A stretch of 64,000 nt of DNA from Kalaharituber pfeilii (GCA_015179045.1 WHUZ01000108.1:1-64000), one strand, 5' to 3'; shown: positions 48,410 to 59,731, counted from the stretch's first letter. The notes: generated from the letters alone by a model not told the origin. Made by a program: numbers and translations.

Positions 48410-49429
48410 ATGGATCGAACCTATCGATTCGCGGCATTGGGCAGCCCGGCACCGAAAAACACATCTTCAGGTGCCAAGACAACACTTGCCAGAAGTACTC
48501 GTCTCGAGGCCCCACTGCTCCAGTCAATCATTGAAAAACTTGGTGGAGTTAATATGACTTGTATGCTTGAGGCAGTGGGAGATATCATTATTCATATCCA
48601 GAAATGTATAGAAGACCTTATGAAAAGACCAAACTTCGAGCCAACAGACTTGTTCCTAGGCTATCTCAGACACGTACACCAGCGCATAGATTTACTCGCA
48701 GCAGCAGCGAAAGGGGAACGTTGCAAGAACTATGCTCCCACACAGCGAAGTTATAGGCAAAAGGAAGGGGAAACACAGACCGAGCCAGAGACAATACCTC
48801 CGCTGTCATATGCAGCAATCGTCTCTCAAAGCATTCCACCAAATACACCCCTAGCACAAAAAACCAACCCACCTCCAGCAGCACCACCGAAAAACCGAAC
48901 AAGGTCCACCGCTTCTCAATCCAAAAACGCAGCAAGGGGGTCCAGTACCAACCCCCCCAAGCAGAACAAGAAGCCTCCAACATCATCTCCGAAAGCAAGA
49001 ACATCCCAGAAAGAAAGGCTCCCGCAATCTGGCCGGGCAGTTGTGGTGCATGGCATAGCGGTGACGAAGAAACTTGGGAAAGTAAGAGAGTGGATGGAAA
49101 AGGCGAACCCATGGATGGGGAAGATTGTTGCGGCAAGATGGTTGGTGAGAAAAGAAAGGAGGGAGGGAAAGAAGACTAGCTCGATTGTTATCTACCTGGA
49201 GGGGGAGGTAGAATCAGATAGTCAAACACCAGCGAAGGTACGGTTATCAGGCAAATGGTACCACTCGTGCTTGTATGACTGGGACAGAAAGGCCCTGCCT
49301 TGGCGAACAGCTGCATGCGGGGTCACGTGATAAAAAAAAAAAAAAAAAAAAAAGGACTGGGACAGAATAACAAAGGTGGACGCAAAGGGGAAGGGGAGGG
49401 ATGTGGAGGAGATGGATATGACTGCTTGA
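48410..49429 (+). pseudogene. LINE ORF1-like protein, interrupted near its C terminus
   Basis: Starts MDRTYRFAALGSPAPKNTSS. A helical N-terminal part (LLQSIIEKLGGVNMTCMLEA, DLFLGYLRHVHQRIDLLAAA) is followed by a Pro/Ser/Lys linker. The RRM-like module follows: VVVHGIAVTKKLGKVREWME, KTSSIVIYLEGE and VRLSGKWYHSCLYDWDR. A tail-only retroposon at 49,290-49,354 replaces the last 20 codons with a short foreign end (KALPWRTAACGVT). Without it the frame continues to TGA at 49,427. No CCHC knuckle. Likely RNA-binding. Confidence 0.82.
49290..49354 (+). mobile_element. Tail-only retroposon (tail B), 65 bp, in coding sequence
   Basis: GACTGGGACAGAA at 49,277-49,289 and 49,355-49,367 flanks AGGCCCTGCCTTGGCGAACA, GCTGCATGCGGGGTCACGTG, AT and poly(A). 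Confidence 0.96.
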
Positions 49430-49941
49430 TTCTCTGGGGGGATATTTGAGTATTCGTGCTTAATTGTTCTCTTGGGGGATTGGGCTTTCGCTTTGTGTTC
49501 CTCCACATCACCGAAGTCACAGTATCGTTGTGTGTTTTTACAGGGGACGATTTTGTATGTAGTTGCACAGGTGCCTGCCTCCGGGCCAGAAGGACTTCGG
49601 TCCAGGGACCCTGCCATGGCGAACAGCTGCAAGCGGGGTTACGTGAAATAAAAAAAAAAAAAAAAAAAAAAAAAAGGCGCCCGCAGCGTTCCTTCCATAC
49701 CTGACATCCCTTAGGTGTTCTAGCGTCTCCTCCGCCTACGCACACCATCTGCAGCCCACTCCGTCTCCTTGGGCCATCTTACCTCGCCAGGCAGCCACCC
49801 CCACATGCCCTTGCTTCCCTATAAAAGCGCCCAATACACCAGCCAGTCTCCCCAGTCTCTCTAGGGGCCGGTTATGTAGCTTCAGCTTCCCTCGGTTTAT
49901 TGCTTTCTGTCAGATGCTCACACTATTAACCCCGAAGAGTC

Positions 49942-51758
49942 ATGCTATCTAGAGGTGAGCACAGTCACCTGGACACGCACGGTCAACGGAGAACACAGGA
50001 CAGCCCTCCTAGACCTGGTCTTCGCAAGGAGAGGAGAATGGAGAACCAAAAAAATCACCTGGATAGCGGGCTCCGACCATACGATGACATACGGTCAGAT
50101 CACGGCCCCCGACCCAACACCAGAACCATCAAGGTGACGGACTGGGACAGATGGGAAGAGTTCATCGAAAAATGGGGCAATTTTTTTTTTTTTTTTTTTT
50201 TTTTATTTCATTACTCGCATACCGCCTATCAGGCTACGGCGAGGTGTTAAGTACAGAATGTGTGATTCGCAGATGATAGATAAGAAAAGAGCGTAAAGGA
50301 AAAATAATGGTCGAATAAAAAACAGCTAACTCGCTGCCCAGTCCAGCACCTCGGCCAGTGTCATCCCCTTCTTCTCCCCCTCTTTCATCCCCTTCTTCTC
50401 CCCCTCTTCCTTCCCCTTCCCCTTCCCTTTCTCCACTCCTATTGGCATCTTCAGCCCCGTCTCTCCTCCCGGTAGTCTCTTCTTCCATGCCTCGCACTCT
50501 CTCGATATATGTCTGTAATTCTCGAGGGCCTTTCCACACCACCTGCACTCCGGTGAATCCTCCTTCCCTATCTGGTGAAAAATGGGGCAAGAAGCCACTG
50601 AGAGAAGGGATCAACGCTTCCGACCTATTTTGCAAACTAACTCAGAGGTATACCAAAGACGCACAGATCACTAGCAGATCCAAAAGATGGTTCGACAAAG
50701 AGGTCAAGGAAGCCCGGAAAATGACAAAATACATCCTCCGCAACGGACGCTCTCCCCAGGAGAAAACACGAGCCGGGAAGCTGCTAAGAGAAATCATCCG
50801 GGAAAAGAACAAAGCACACTGGGAGGCATATATGGAAGAAGACAGGCTCACATCACCTTGGAATATATTTCGACTAGCCAGAGACCCCTTTCGAAAGAAG
50901 GAACTGATGAACATACCAGGGACGGACCAGCAAATCGCCGAGAATCTCATAAGACGCAACTTCATCACGACAAGGCCTGGAGGAGGGCGGACGCCACTGT
51001 TCCCAACCGGACTCACCATCGACAAGGATAAAGCCAGAATAGCAATAGATAAAGCGCTGGCAAAAACAAGACCGAGATCAGCTCCGGAACCCGATGGAAT
51101 ACAGTATGGGCTACTCAAAATGCTCAAAGGGACCACGATATGGACCGCCCTAAGAGAGGAGATCGTGGATTACATGAATAGCAACTATAAGTTCGCAAAA
51201 GACTTCGATGTTGTCATGATCCTCAAGAAAGGCAAGCCCAGAGACGACTCGGCAAGCTAGAGACTAATGACGCTGCTCAACACGGTAGCGAAACTCAGAC
51301 AGAAAGGGATAGCGAACATCTTACAGCGACAAGATACCCTCTTCCGGGACTCCCAACTAGAAGGCAGACTGCTATGAGGGGCCGAAGACCTGCAAAGGCA
51401 GACCCTCAAGGAAGTGACGAGGAGGCTCCAAAAGGACGAGTGGACCGCCCTAGTGGGGGATGATATAAAGTCCACCTTCAACTTCCTAAGGTGAGACAAA
51501 GTGGTAGAAAGAATCAGGCCAGTAAACTACAACTTGGCTACCTTTATTGAAGGCCTCCTACAACCTAACAGCTTCCGTCTATCCTCCGATGGGAGGCAGA
51601 GAGCCACAGGCAGGATGATGGACGGAACCCCGCAGGGCTCACCTCTCTCACTGGTCTTGTTCCTAATAGGGGTGGCACTGGTGGCAGAAAAAGCAAACAA
51701 ACGGAATGATCCAAACTCACTGGATGGAACTGACGAGGGAAGCAGCGGAAGAGGGCTA
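49942..51758 (+). pseudogene. LINE D ORF2: endonuclease end and reverse transcriptase
   Basis: TALLDLVFARRGEWRTKKIT and WIAGSDHTMTYG (SDH motif of the APE endonuclease), then after the nested LINE KRWFDKEVKEARKMTKYILR and RPRSAPEPDGIQYGLLKMLK (RT), FDVVMILKKGKPRDD, stop, LMTLLNTVAKLRQKGIANIL, LVGDDIKSTFNFL, GTPQGSPLSLVLFLIGVALV. Stops occur at about 51,258, 51,375 and 51,492. It lies in plus orientation and is cut by the MULE before the YVDD box. Confidence 0.88.
50181..50576 (-). mobile_element. LINE A subfamily fragment, 396 bp
   Basis: GAAAAATGGGGCAA at 50,167-50,180 and 50,577-50,590 brackets it. Near-identical to 33,099-33,520 and the 3' end of 26,088-27,378 (ECRWCGKALENYRHISRE, ..LDWAAS). 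The variant hairpin has GCCTATCAGGC. Confidence 0.95.
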
Positions 51759-51939
51759 CCAGTACTGGATAGGATACGATCTGCGGATAGGAAGCGACCG
51801 GGATTAGAGTACCCTCCCCAACTACCAACGCAGTCAATATTTCATAGAATAGTAAATACATATATGCAATGCTGTGAGTATGGGCTAAATTGAGTGCGCT
51901 GATTCTAAATCTGCATTCAAAAGGACGAGAAAGCTACAA

Positions 51940-52040
51940 CTAAAGTATCTACAACTTTGTACACCTCACCACCTTGCAGAATACCCCCCTAAAGTATCTA
52001 CAACTTTGTACACCTCACCACCTTGCAGAATACCCCCCTC
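51940..52040. repeat. 51 bp tandem duplication in left end of X
   Basis: TAAAGTATCTACAACTTTGT, ACACCTCACCACCTTGCAGA, ATACCCCCC occurs twice in direct succession; the right end of X has it once. Confidence 0.88.
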
Positions 52041-52194
52041 CAGCATTCACGAGCTCATACTCATCTTACAGCATTCCACCCACTGGTACATTGCTGGCAG
52101 TGATGCCTCCAGTGTTATAGTATGATAAGAGATTAGCAGAAGCTCAAGGCTTGCACTATAGCACTGTACCTACCTTCCTATATAGAGCTAAATG

Positions 52195-52292
52195 TTTCAG
52201 GCCGGCCCAGGCCGCCCAGGCCGGTCCAGGCCATTCAGGCCATTCAGGCCATTCAGGCCGGTCCAGGCCATTGAGGCCATTCAGGCTACAGT
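52195..52292. repeat. GGCC-rich tandem repeat (AGGCCATTC / AGGCCGGTCC)
   Basis: About ten units of 9-10 bp, the inverse of similar repeats at 53,868-53,950. Confidence 0.85.
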
Positions 52293-52587
52293 GTGAGTTA
52301 AGTTATACAGTAGCTATATACAGAACGTACTCTAAATTCTAGTCTAATGTTTAGGATTTTTCTTGCTGATTTTACACCGCCAGTATCGCTTTCCATTAGC
52401 CATGCACAGCTTCACCATACTGTCAAATCCAACTTTGTCGCACCAGATTTTTGTAACCCAAATTCCAGAAGACTCGATATCGGCATCAGATGGGACTGCA
52501 GGGAATCATCGATGCAAGATCAAAACTTGAACTGCACTATGAAGAGTGAAGAATAGTAGAATACTAAAGGAATCATCATCGCCAGAA

Positions 52588-53620
52588 CCAATGAATCCAA
52601 CAGGCCAGGCCGGCCGACCTGGCCGCCTGGCCTGGCCTGACAGGCCGTGATCTGCATTGGACTGAAACCGCCTGGGCCGGTCCAGGCCGGTATTCTCAGT
52701 GGCCTGGACCGGCCTGATCCACATGAATCAGGCCAACCAGGCCAGTCCAGGCCAACCAGGCCGGTCCAGGCCATTCAGGCCGGTTCAGGCCATTCAGGCC
52801 GGTTCAGGCCATTTAAACGAATCACTCCACAGCTAAGGCTAGCATTTACCAGATTGTTTGAGTAGTAAATGAGTAGAATCTCCCATATGTCTAGAATTTT
52901 AAACAGTAGCCGTCTACGACTTTTGTCAAGTATGTATCACACTTTGTATTCAAGTATAATATACTAAGAAATATTTTAGAAATGATGGACCTTCCAGGTA
53001 ATACAACAGACTGGACTCAACTCTTCGATGATGATACCTGATGCGCAACTGTCAATTACTGATAGTGGAAATATCCAGGACTATTAAAATCTAATTCACC
53101 TGGGTTAAATTCCAAAATCGCTTGAATTTACGTAAATGGCCTGGTCGGCCTGGACTGGCCTGAATGGCCTGGACCGGCCTGAATGGTCTGGACCGGCCTG
53201 AATGGTCTGGACCGGCCTGGTTGGTCTGGGCCAGCCTGAATGGTCTGGACCGGCCTGGTTGGTCTGGACCGGCCTGGTTGGTCTGGACCGGCCTGGTTGG
53301 TCTGGGCCAGCCTGAATGGTCTGGGCCAGCCTGAATGGTCTGGACCGGCCTGGTTGGTCTGGGCCAGCCTGAATGGCCTGGGCCAGCCTGAATGGTCTGG
53401 ACCGGCCTGGTTGGTCTGGACCGGCCTGATTGGCCTGGACCGGCCTGATTGGCCTGGACCGGCCTGATTGGCCTGATTGTTTCAGGCCGCCTGGGCCGGT
53501 CCAGGCGGCCCTCACGGCCTGGCCTGATTGTTCAGGCCAGGCCAGGCCCAGAATGTCACGGTCCAGGCCAGTCCAGGCCTCCGGTTGGCCTGGCCTGGCC
53601 TGGCCTGTTGGATTCATTGG
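52588..53620. mobile_element. 1.03 kb element Y: inverted ends and opposed GGCC arrays
   Basis: Ends CCAATGAATCCAACAGGCCA and its reverse complement at 53,602-53,620. CCAGAA at 52,582-52,587 and 53,621-53,626 is a possible 6 bp duplication. Next to the left end and the right end lie GGCC-rich arrays in opposite directions. It has no coding capacity that I trust; open frames across the arrays reflect the 19 bp unit. Confidence 0.75.
53135..53470. repeat. 19 bp tandem repeat (GAATGGTCTGGACCGGCCT type)
   Basis: About seventeen units of 19 bp alternate AATGGTCTGGACCGGCCTG and GTTGGTCTGGGCCAGCCTG. The inverse array is 52,735-52,812. Confidence 0.9.
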
Positions 53621-54049
53621 CCAGAACCGGTGGTTGGAATGTCTGTCTCCCTGCAGTACTAATAAGAAATTAGTATATAGTCAAGCGATACAAAAAAAAA
53701 TTACTTACCTGAATACCTGCGAAAAGCGCTGCTCAATAAAAAAAAAAGTCTAGATAGTTATCCGAAAATATTGAAAGGTTCATATTCAATCCGTGTCCAA
53801 GTAACCTGAAGGTGGCCCCTGAAATAGCCTCATAACCAGCCCTCCTGCCCCTGAAATTGCTTAAACGGCCTGAATGGCCTGGACCGGCCTGGACCAGCCT
53901 GGGCGGCCTGGGCGGCCTGGGCTGTTTCAGGCCTGCCCAGCCTGGCCGGTTGGGAACACTGCCTAGCTGGCTGCGATCTGACTTCTATAGATCTAGGAGC
54001 TCATGTAGATGCTGCACCTTCTCTCCCAAACACCTCACAGCTCTAGTAC

Positions 54050-55070
54050 TATGAGAGTTTAGCTCTAAAAGCTCTCCTGCACCACCATTCTACTATCAGC
54101 TTCAACCCTCACCTCACCTCAACCACAATAGCTCATTGCCTACACTATTGCCCATGTCTTTAACTACATCCTCACTTATCATAGCTACAGCTATAGTATT
54201 TGTACTTGACTCATAGTCCAGCAACAGCTATTTAATTGTTTTGGCTCGGTTAAGTAGCTACTTCTATTATTTTCAAGAAGTTAATAAAAAAATACCAGTA
54301 ACTGCCTGTTAACTCGTAATAGAAGAATATACTGGTTTCTTGTATCACTGATGAGATATTACTACCTGCTCTTGTACTACGTTCTACTCCAGTCATAGTA
54401 GAGGTGACTCTGGTTATAATGCAGGCAAGAATCCGACCGATTTCTTTACTATTACTAGTTTTTACTATAGTAAAGGCACTTTCTTTACCTGTATATACAA
54501 AAAATCTGGCCTATCCCTTCACTACAGTGAGGTTTTCACTAAAAAGAGGTTTATTATAGCCAGAATTACTTGTATTCAAATTATTATAAGCCTTACTCTA
54601 TCGAGCTCTTCCCCTACTATCCCCCATATGTTCTAGTGACCCTCATGTCAGTGTAAGTCTCAAATTCACATATATTACCACTTGTCAGCATCCTTCCATG
54701 CTCTCCGTGCTAGTTATATAGATGAGAGCTAGAAAAATACTAGAGAAGGGAAGAGATAGCAGAGCCACCTATATAGCTGAATTCTTGGAGGTAGAGCTGC
54801 TAGAAACTCAGATATCTGAAGAAGTAGTGGCATTTGCATGCACTCTTCTACCCAATATATATGGAGCTTGATTCCAAACCGATATCTTCAATTCTCCTCC
54901 TCTGAAGAGCTAAATAAGATTGAGATTAATAACCAGATAAATATATGAACTTTTGGAAGTATATATAATAGTACTTACAATGCTACTATACAGTAGATCT
55001 TGAGCTTCTACTAACCTTATATCATAATTTAGTGCTCACAACACCGTTTCCATCAGTAGGCAGGCGAGTA
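54050..55070. other. AT-rich interior of element X, no gene
   Basis: About 1 kb, AT-rich with many TAG/TAA in all frames and no conserved words that I can place. It may be a heavily C-to-T mutated former coding region. Confidence 0.4.
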
Positions 55071-55462
55071 GCATATTTTAGAATGGGTATAAGCTTATGA
55101 GGGCCAGAGGGGGGTATTCTGCAAGGTAGTGAGGTGTATAAAATTGTAGATGCTGTAGATGTAGCTTGAGTTTTGACTGCAGATTTAGAATCAGCGTACT
55201 CAATTTAACCCATACTCAATGCATCGCATATATGTATTTACTATTCTGTGAAACGGGACCTCTCCGGGCAGGCCAGTCTGGCCTGCCCGGATGCAGGGGT
55301 ATCGACAGGGGACTGTAGACTAGTCTGCCCGGTTGCAGAGGTATCTACAGGGGGACGGCACAGGTCTTCAAATCGCATGCCAGGCTTATACATATGCGTG
55401 AGAGGCGAGGTATGTATACAGTATATTGGCTCTATAGACAGCATACATACACCTTGAGTCTA

Positions 55463-56262
55463 GTATGCAATCTGAAGATCTGTGCGTCCCCTGTGCTAGC
55501 CGAAAAAATCAGTATCCGGACAGGGGATAAATGCATATTATGCGATAAGCAGCATTTGGTCTAAACAAGCATATGTTAGTATGCTGGGCTATGGATATCT
55601 ATGAGACTAGTCCAATTCGTGATAGATTGTCCAAATTTTATTATATTAGAAGTATCTGGACAGCTGACATAATGAATTTGGGCCTATTATACAGCAGCAG
55701 AATGAACACAAGAACAAGGTAGTATATATACGGACGGCAGGCAAAAAAGGTCAGGTAAAAACTCAAGTATCATACTTAGTAAGATAATAATATTCTCATA
55801 GGTGCTGAAATAACCCCCCAGAAAAGAGTAGCTATTGGGGCCTACATTGAGATATTCGCATACCAAATAGCCCAATATTGCTTTTATCAATAAAAATAAT
55901 ATCTACAACAATGAAGGTATTTGTTTTCACTGCTATTGCAGTGCTCTTCTGTAGCCTGTTCTGGGGGCTTTTCTGGAAGCTTTTGCGGAGGCTGTTTCGG
56001 AGGCTGTTTGAGTAGCTGTTGACATGCTACGAGCAGCTGTGGGAGCAGCTGTTGGAGAGGGTGTCCCAGAGGCTGTTCAGAGGCTGTTCCGAGGCTGTTC
56101 CGGAGGTCGTTCCAGAGGTTGTTCCGGAGGCTACTTCGGAGGCCGTTTCGGAGGCCGTTTGAGCTCTAACAGCCTCTCAAACAGTATTTCAATGGCCTCT
56201 GGAACAGCCCCTGGAACAGCTCTTGGAATAGCCTTGGAAAAGCTTCTAGAAAAGCCCTGAAG
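55463..56262. mobile_element. Repeat Z, copy 1 (inverted relative to copy 2)
   Basis: From GCTAGCCGAAAAAATCAGTA and TCCGGACAGGGGATAAATGC through GTAGTATATATACGGACGGC and AATAACCCCCCAGAAAAGAG to a 12 bp minisatellite (GAGGCTGTTCCG units, 55,960-56,240). The whole stretch matches 60,940-61,690 in reverse. It is probably a nonautonomous DNA element; the edge with ..CTAGCCGAAAAAA is shared by both copies. Confidence 0.75.
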
Positions 56263-56387
56263 AGCAGTCTCGAACTCTTAGGACCCGAACCTCTCCGGAC
56301 AGGCAGATTCTGCCTGCCGATCTCGGACCTCATCAGACGATAAACTTTACGCCATGACACTGTGTGTTGAGCTTTGGGTAGAAAGAG

Positions 56388-56393
<6 letters not shown>

Positions 56394-56428
<35 letters not shown>

Positions 56429-58477
56429 CACATAACCCCGCTTGTAGCACTTGGCCATGGCAGGGTCCCTGGGCAAGCCCTCATAGCCCGGAGACAGGCT
56501 AAACTAACTCTCTACGTACATGGCCCCCACGCGCCATCGCCCCCGCTCTCCTAGCTTCTAGAACTTGACCCCAGCGAAGAAATTCTCCAAAACGTCATAC
56601 TCCTCCCCATTCTCCGCTTTTCTCTTCCAATTCTTTTCCATGTCGCCCCACCTCTCAAAGCCTTCTGGACGGTTCTTCTGGTTCCTGCATCGGAAAGCGA
56701 GGTGCTCCCCGGTTTGCACCTCCCCGCACCTGCACTTATCCGACTCAGCCGCCCCTATCCTCTTCAACCACACCGCACACCTCCCTCTCTCCAGGCGCAA
56801 GGCAGTGAAATTGGATACTGCTATCCTATTCCACTCCATGACCTTTCCTCCTCCAAAGCCCTCCACTTCTCTCTTCTCCTTCCTCCACGCCTTCACCCTC
56901 TGGCGCACCCCACTTCCGGTGGCCACCTCCTTCCCCTGCATCACCGTCCCCTTCTTCGCCCACTCATCCGCCTTCTCATTGCCTGCGATTCCGATGTGAG
57001 CTTTTACCCACAACAGTTTCGCATCCCCCCCTTCCTCTTTCTTCTCGCCACTGCATTCACCACCCTTCTCACATCCTCCGTCTTTCCCTTTCCCTCCCTG
57101 CCCGCCTTCTGAATCGCCATGACAGCGGCTTCCGAATCCAGACAGATCAGGACTGGGACCTCCTCCGGTGCACTCTCCAGTGCTCTTCTCACTCCCCTCA
57201 CCTCCCCGTCGAAAACCGTCGCTGTTCTTCCCACCACCTCCGCCACCACTGCCGACCTCCCCCACACACCTGCCCCCACCTTGCTATCCTCGATTTTACT
57301 GCCATCTGAAAAGAAGACGGCTCTCTCCCTTCCAGCCTCCTCAATCGAGGTCTCCCATTCCTCTCGGCCCCCCTTCTTCCTCCCCAGCCTCTCCGCAGTC
57401 TCCACCTCTACCACCTCACATCCTCCTCCCCATGAAATCTCCTCCCCCTCTTCTGAGAATCGTGCCCACTGGCCCTGCCAGCGGTCCAACACCGTTTCAT
57501 ACCCATCCTTCTCCGCCAGTGCCCACTGCACCTCCCAGTCTCTCCAATTTCTCGCCTCTTCTTCTACCTCCTCATTACCTTCTTTAAAGTCTGCCGTGCA
57601 CAGCTCCGCTAGCTCCGACGGTGACTCCACCTCCCGGATGATTGCCCTTGCCTGCGCCGCATCCAGGACCACCTCCGCCTCCTCCACCCCGCACACCGCA
57701 TTCACTCCCTCCGCCCCCGCTCCTCTCCCTCCTCCAGCTGCCTTCTTCAGGACTCGGAGCTGCAAACGTTCTACCTCCTTTCTCCACTCCTTCTGACCTC
57801 GCCATCCGATTTCACTCCCCCACATCGCCACCGCTCTTATCATGCCCGTATATACTTGCCTCCAGCTCCTCGGGCTCATACCCCAGTTCCTGTTTCCCAA
57901 TCCTCCCAGTGCTCCTGCCAGACTCCTCGCCCTATCTACCCTGTTTTTCCAGTGTGCCGTGAAGGTTAAGTTTTCATCAAAAATAACCCCCAGCCACTTT
58001 AGGAACTCCCCCTCTCTCTTCTGCCTCTTCCCCACGCCAAACGTTATCATTTCCCACTTCGACTCCTCCAGTGGGATTTGATCCTCTTCTGCTACTGCTT
58101 TCACCTCCTTTTTTACTCTCTCTCTCAGTCTCCCCATGTCCCAATAGCCATGCCAGTCCAGGACTGTCACTGCTATGTCGTCCACATACGAGGGCGCCTC
58201 AACTTCCACCCCTGTCGCTACCCCCCTTACTCTCCTCTCAATCTTCTCCATTGTTGGTGCCATAAAAATCAAGAAGAGCACCGGCGATAGTGGGGACCCC
58301 TGTGGGACCCCCACATTCGCCTTCCCCCTTCCTCTCACTCTTCCATCCCACTCCACACTAAATTCTCTTGTCCCCATAAAGTCCTCCAGCCACCTCCTCT
58401 TCTTTCTTACCTCCTCACTCCCCTTCTCCTCTATCCTTCTCAATACCACCTCCTTTCTAACAATGTTGAACCCCCCC
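56394..58477 (-). mobile_element. Lineage B LINE, 2.1 kb, inside the MULE
   Basis: AGAAAGAGATGATT at 56,380-56,393 and 58,478-58,491 brackets it. Poly(T) of 32, tail B in reverse (CATAACCCCGCTTGTAGCAC, TTGGCCATGGCAGGGTCCCT), then RNase H and RT coding on the minus strand. Closest relative in the window: 641-1900. Confidence 0.96.
56558..58477 (-). pseudogene. LINE B ORF2 fragment: RT and RNase H, one frameshift
   Basis: Truncated start within the RT: GGFNIVRKEVVLRRIEEKGS, GVPQGSPLSPVLFLIFMAPT, APSYVDDIAVTVLDWHG (YVDD), FLKWLGVIFDENLTFTAHWK. RNase H: VFFSDGSKIEDSKVGAG, LICLDSEAAVMAIQKA, then a frameshift at the run of seven C near 57,025-57,031, continuing WVKAHIGIAGNEKADEWAKK and the zinc knuckle CRCGEVQTGEHLAFRC. 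Apart from that single shift it is intact. Confidence 0.93.
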
Positions 58478-58920
58478 AGAAAGAGATGATTGTTATTACT
58501 TCGTAGAGAGAGTAGCCAAAGTAATACACCTATATACATAGAGCATGAGGTTGCTCTCGGGCCCTTACCACCCTTTATCACGGACCTCTCTGATATCCGA
58601 CACCTCCGACACTCCGACATTACTGTAGATCTCTAACACTGTGACACAGGTACTAACATTGTGGTGTAGGTAGATCAAATGTTGGTACTTGTTACCAGCA
58701 TTTAGTGATGCAAACTAGAGGCTGGGCATAGTCCGTGCGAGAGGTTAGTGACCTGGTGTGGCAACAGGGTATCTTCTCTATTGAGAGGACAGTTTTGTAG
58801 GGAAAACAGCAGCGTTTCTCTTGGGGGCCTGGGTCAATAGCAATGTAGCCGCAGCCTTTCAACCAACGCATGCTATTACAACAACAAATGCTGGTAATGA
58901 GTAGTATTACTTACTGTACC

Positions 58921-59160
58921 AATACACGTTTCCATATCACAACAAGCTTGGACCATTGTTTAAATTGCAGACAATTCCAATCACTTTAATTCATCCTAGA
59001 TGGCTATTAACTACATCAACCAAACCTACAGCATCAATGTCTCAAGCTGCCAGATTGTGATCATTGCGAACGGCTGGAATATTGACCCATGGCCAAACGG
59101 CACCAGCTGGATTCTCAACTTCACATATTCTAGTGAGGTAACCTATTTTTTTTTGTCTCT
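58921..59160 (+). pseudogene. MULE transposase C-terminal fragment
   Basis: YQYTFPYHNKLGPLFKLQT and HPRWLLTTSTKPTASMSQAA align with the end of the transposase at 29,379-31,721 (YQYELPCHHKLRPLFELQT, HSRWLLS..). The SWIM cysteine has changed and stops follow. It identifies the surrounding 51,769-59,721 element as a MULE relative. Confidence 0.82.
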
Positions 59161-59731
59161 ACCATAGGATTGTAGCTTCTATGCGGAACAAAATTATTTA
59201 AACAGAGCAATATCATGCCAATCTTTTTAGCAAAGAATTCAAGCTCAAAATTGTCAGGCTTTGCAGGATATCTTAAAGCTTTTACTACATACACGTGAAC
59301 CTTAATTGCATACCCTCAAAATGCTCTGCACTACAAATGAATAAGCTCTTGTCCATCTGGAGTAGTGTGCTCCAAATGTAAGATCCTACGAGCACGAGAC
59401 AGGGCAAGATGAAGCCTACCAGCAGTGACCGAACTGATGAGCAAGTAATATGACAGAGTGAGGTACTACAGGAAACCCAAAATTTCACTTCTGTTTCTTT
59501 ATCTGCGCATTAATTCAGATCTATTTTTCCATTTTTCATTTTTTACTTAACTGAGTAATCATGCATTCAAACTAGTAGATCACAGCATGGGCCGACATTT
59601 GGTAGCCAGTGGCCAGTCTGGCCTGCCCGGAGAGGTCCCGTCTGTGAAATATTGACTGCATTTGGTAGTTGGGAAGGGTACTCTTATCCCGGTCGCTTCC
59701 TATCCGCAGATCGTATCCTATCCAGTACTGG

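Larger units (their letters stand above)
48168..49675 (+). mobile_element. ORF1-only LINE ('half-LINE') with lineage B tail, 1.5 kb
   Basis: GGCGCCCGCAGC at 48,156-48,167 and 49,676-49,687 brackets it. It has a 5' leader of about 240 bp homologous to the leader of 9341-10,662, one ORF (48,410-49,429) with a nested 65 bp insertion, a 3' region, tail B (TGCCTGCCTCCGGGCC, CCCTGCCATGGCGAACAGC, AAGCGGGGTTACGTGAAAT) and poly(A). No endonuclease or RT. Matching 5' starts in both elements argue that it is complete. Confidence 0.92.
51843..55247. mobile_element. 3.4 kb transposon X with ~200 bp imperfect inverted ends, no transposase seen
   Basis: Left end CATAGAATAGTAAATACATA and the reverse complement of the right end CACAGAATAGTAAATACATA. 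Similarity continues through TTAAATTGAGT, GCTGATTCTAAATCTGCA and CACCTTGCAGAATACCCCCC for about 200 bp (51,843-52,050 versus 55,070-55,247). The matching uninterrupted sequence in the other MULE terminal repeat (near 59,630-59,650) shows where it inserted. The interior has GGCC arrays, element Y and about 1 kb of AT-rich DNA (54,050-55,070) without a gene. Confidence 0.8.
51769..59721. mobile_element. MULE-like DNA transposon, 7.95 kb with nested insertions
   Basis: CCAGTACTGG (10 bp, itself a palindrome) lies at 51,759-51,768 and 59,722-59,731. Inside it, ATAGGATACGATCTGCGGAT, AGGAAGCGACCGGGATTAGA at the left is repeated inverted at the right, for about 75 bp (51,769-51,843 versus 59,640-59,721). 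After the nested 3.4 kb element the inverted match continues (CGGGACCTCTCCGGGCAGGC at 55,251-55,270 versus 59,604-59,636). A MULE transposase fragment lies inside at 58,921-59,160. The 10 bp duplication and long terminal repeats fit the Mutator superfamily. Confidence 0.9.

Noticed and set aside
49590..49650. Tail B as a tRNA-derived SINE head
   Set aside because: I could not fit A and B box promoter motifs or a cloverleaf. The same sequence is the 3' end of full LINEs, so it is a LINE tail.
53105..53617. 170-codon frame of AGPDQPGRSRPFR repeats
   Set aside because: Translation of the 19 bp GGCC array; no other coding sign. It superficially resembles a collagen-like protein.
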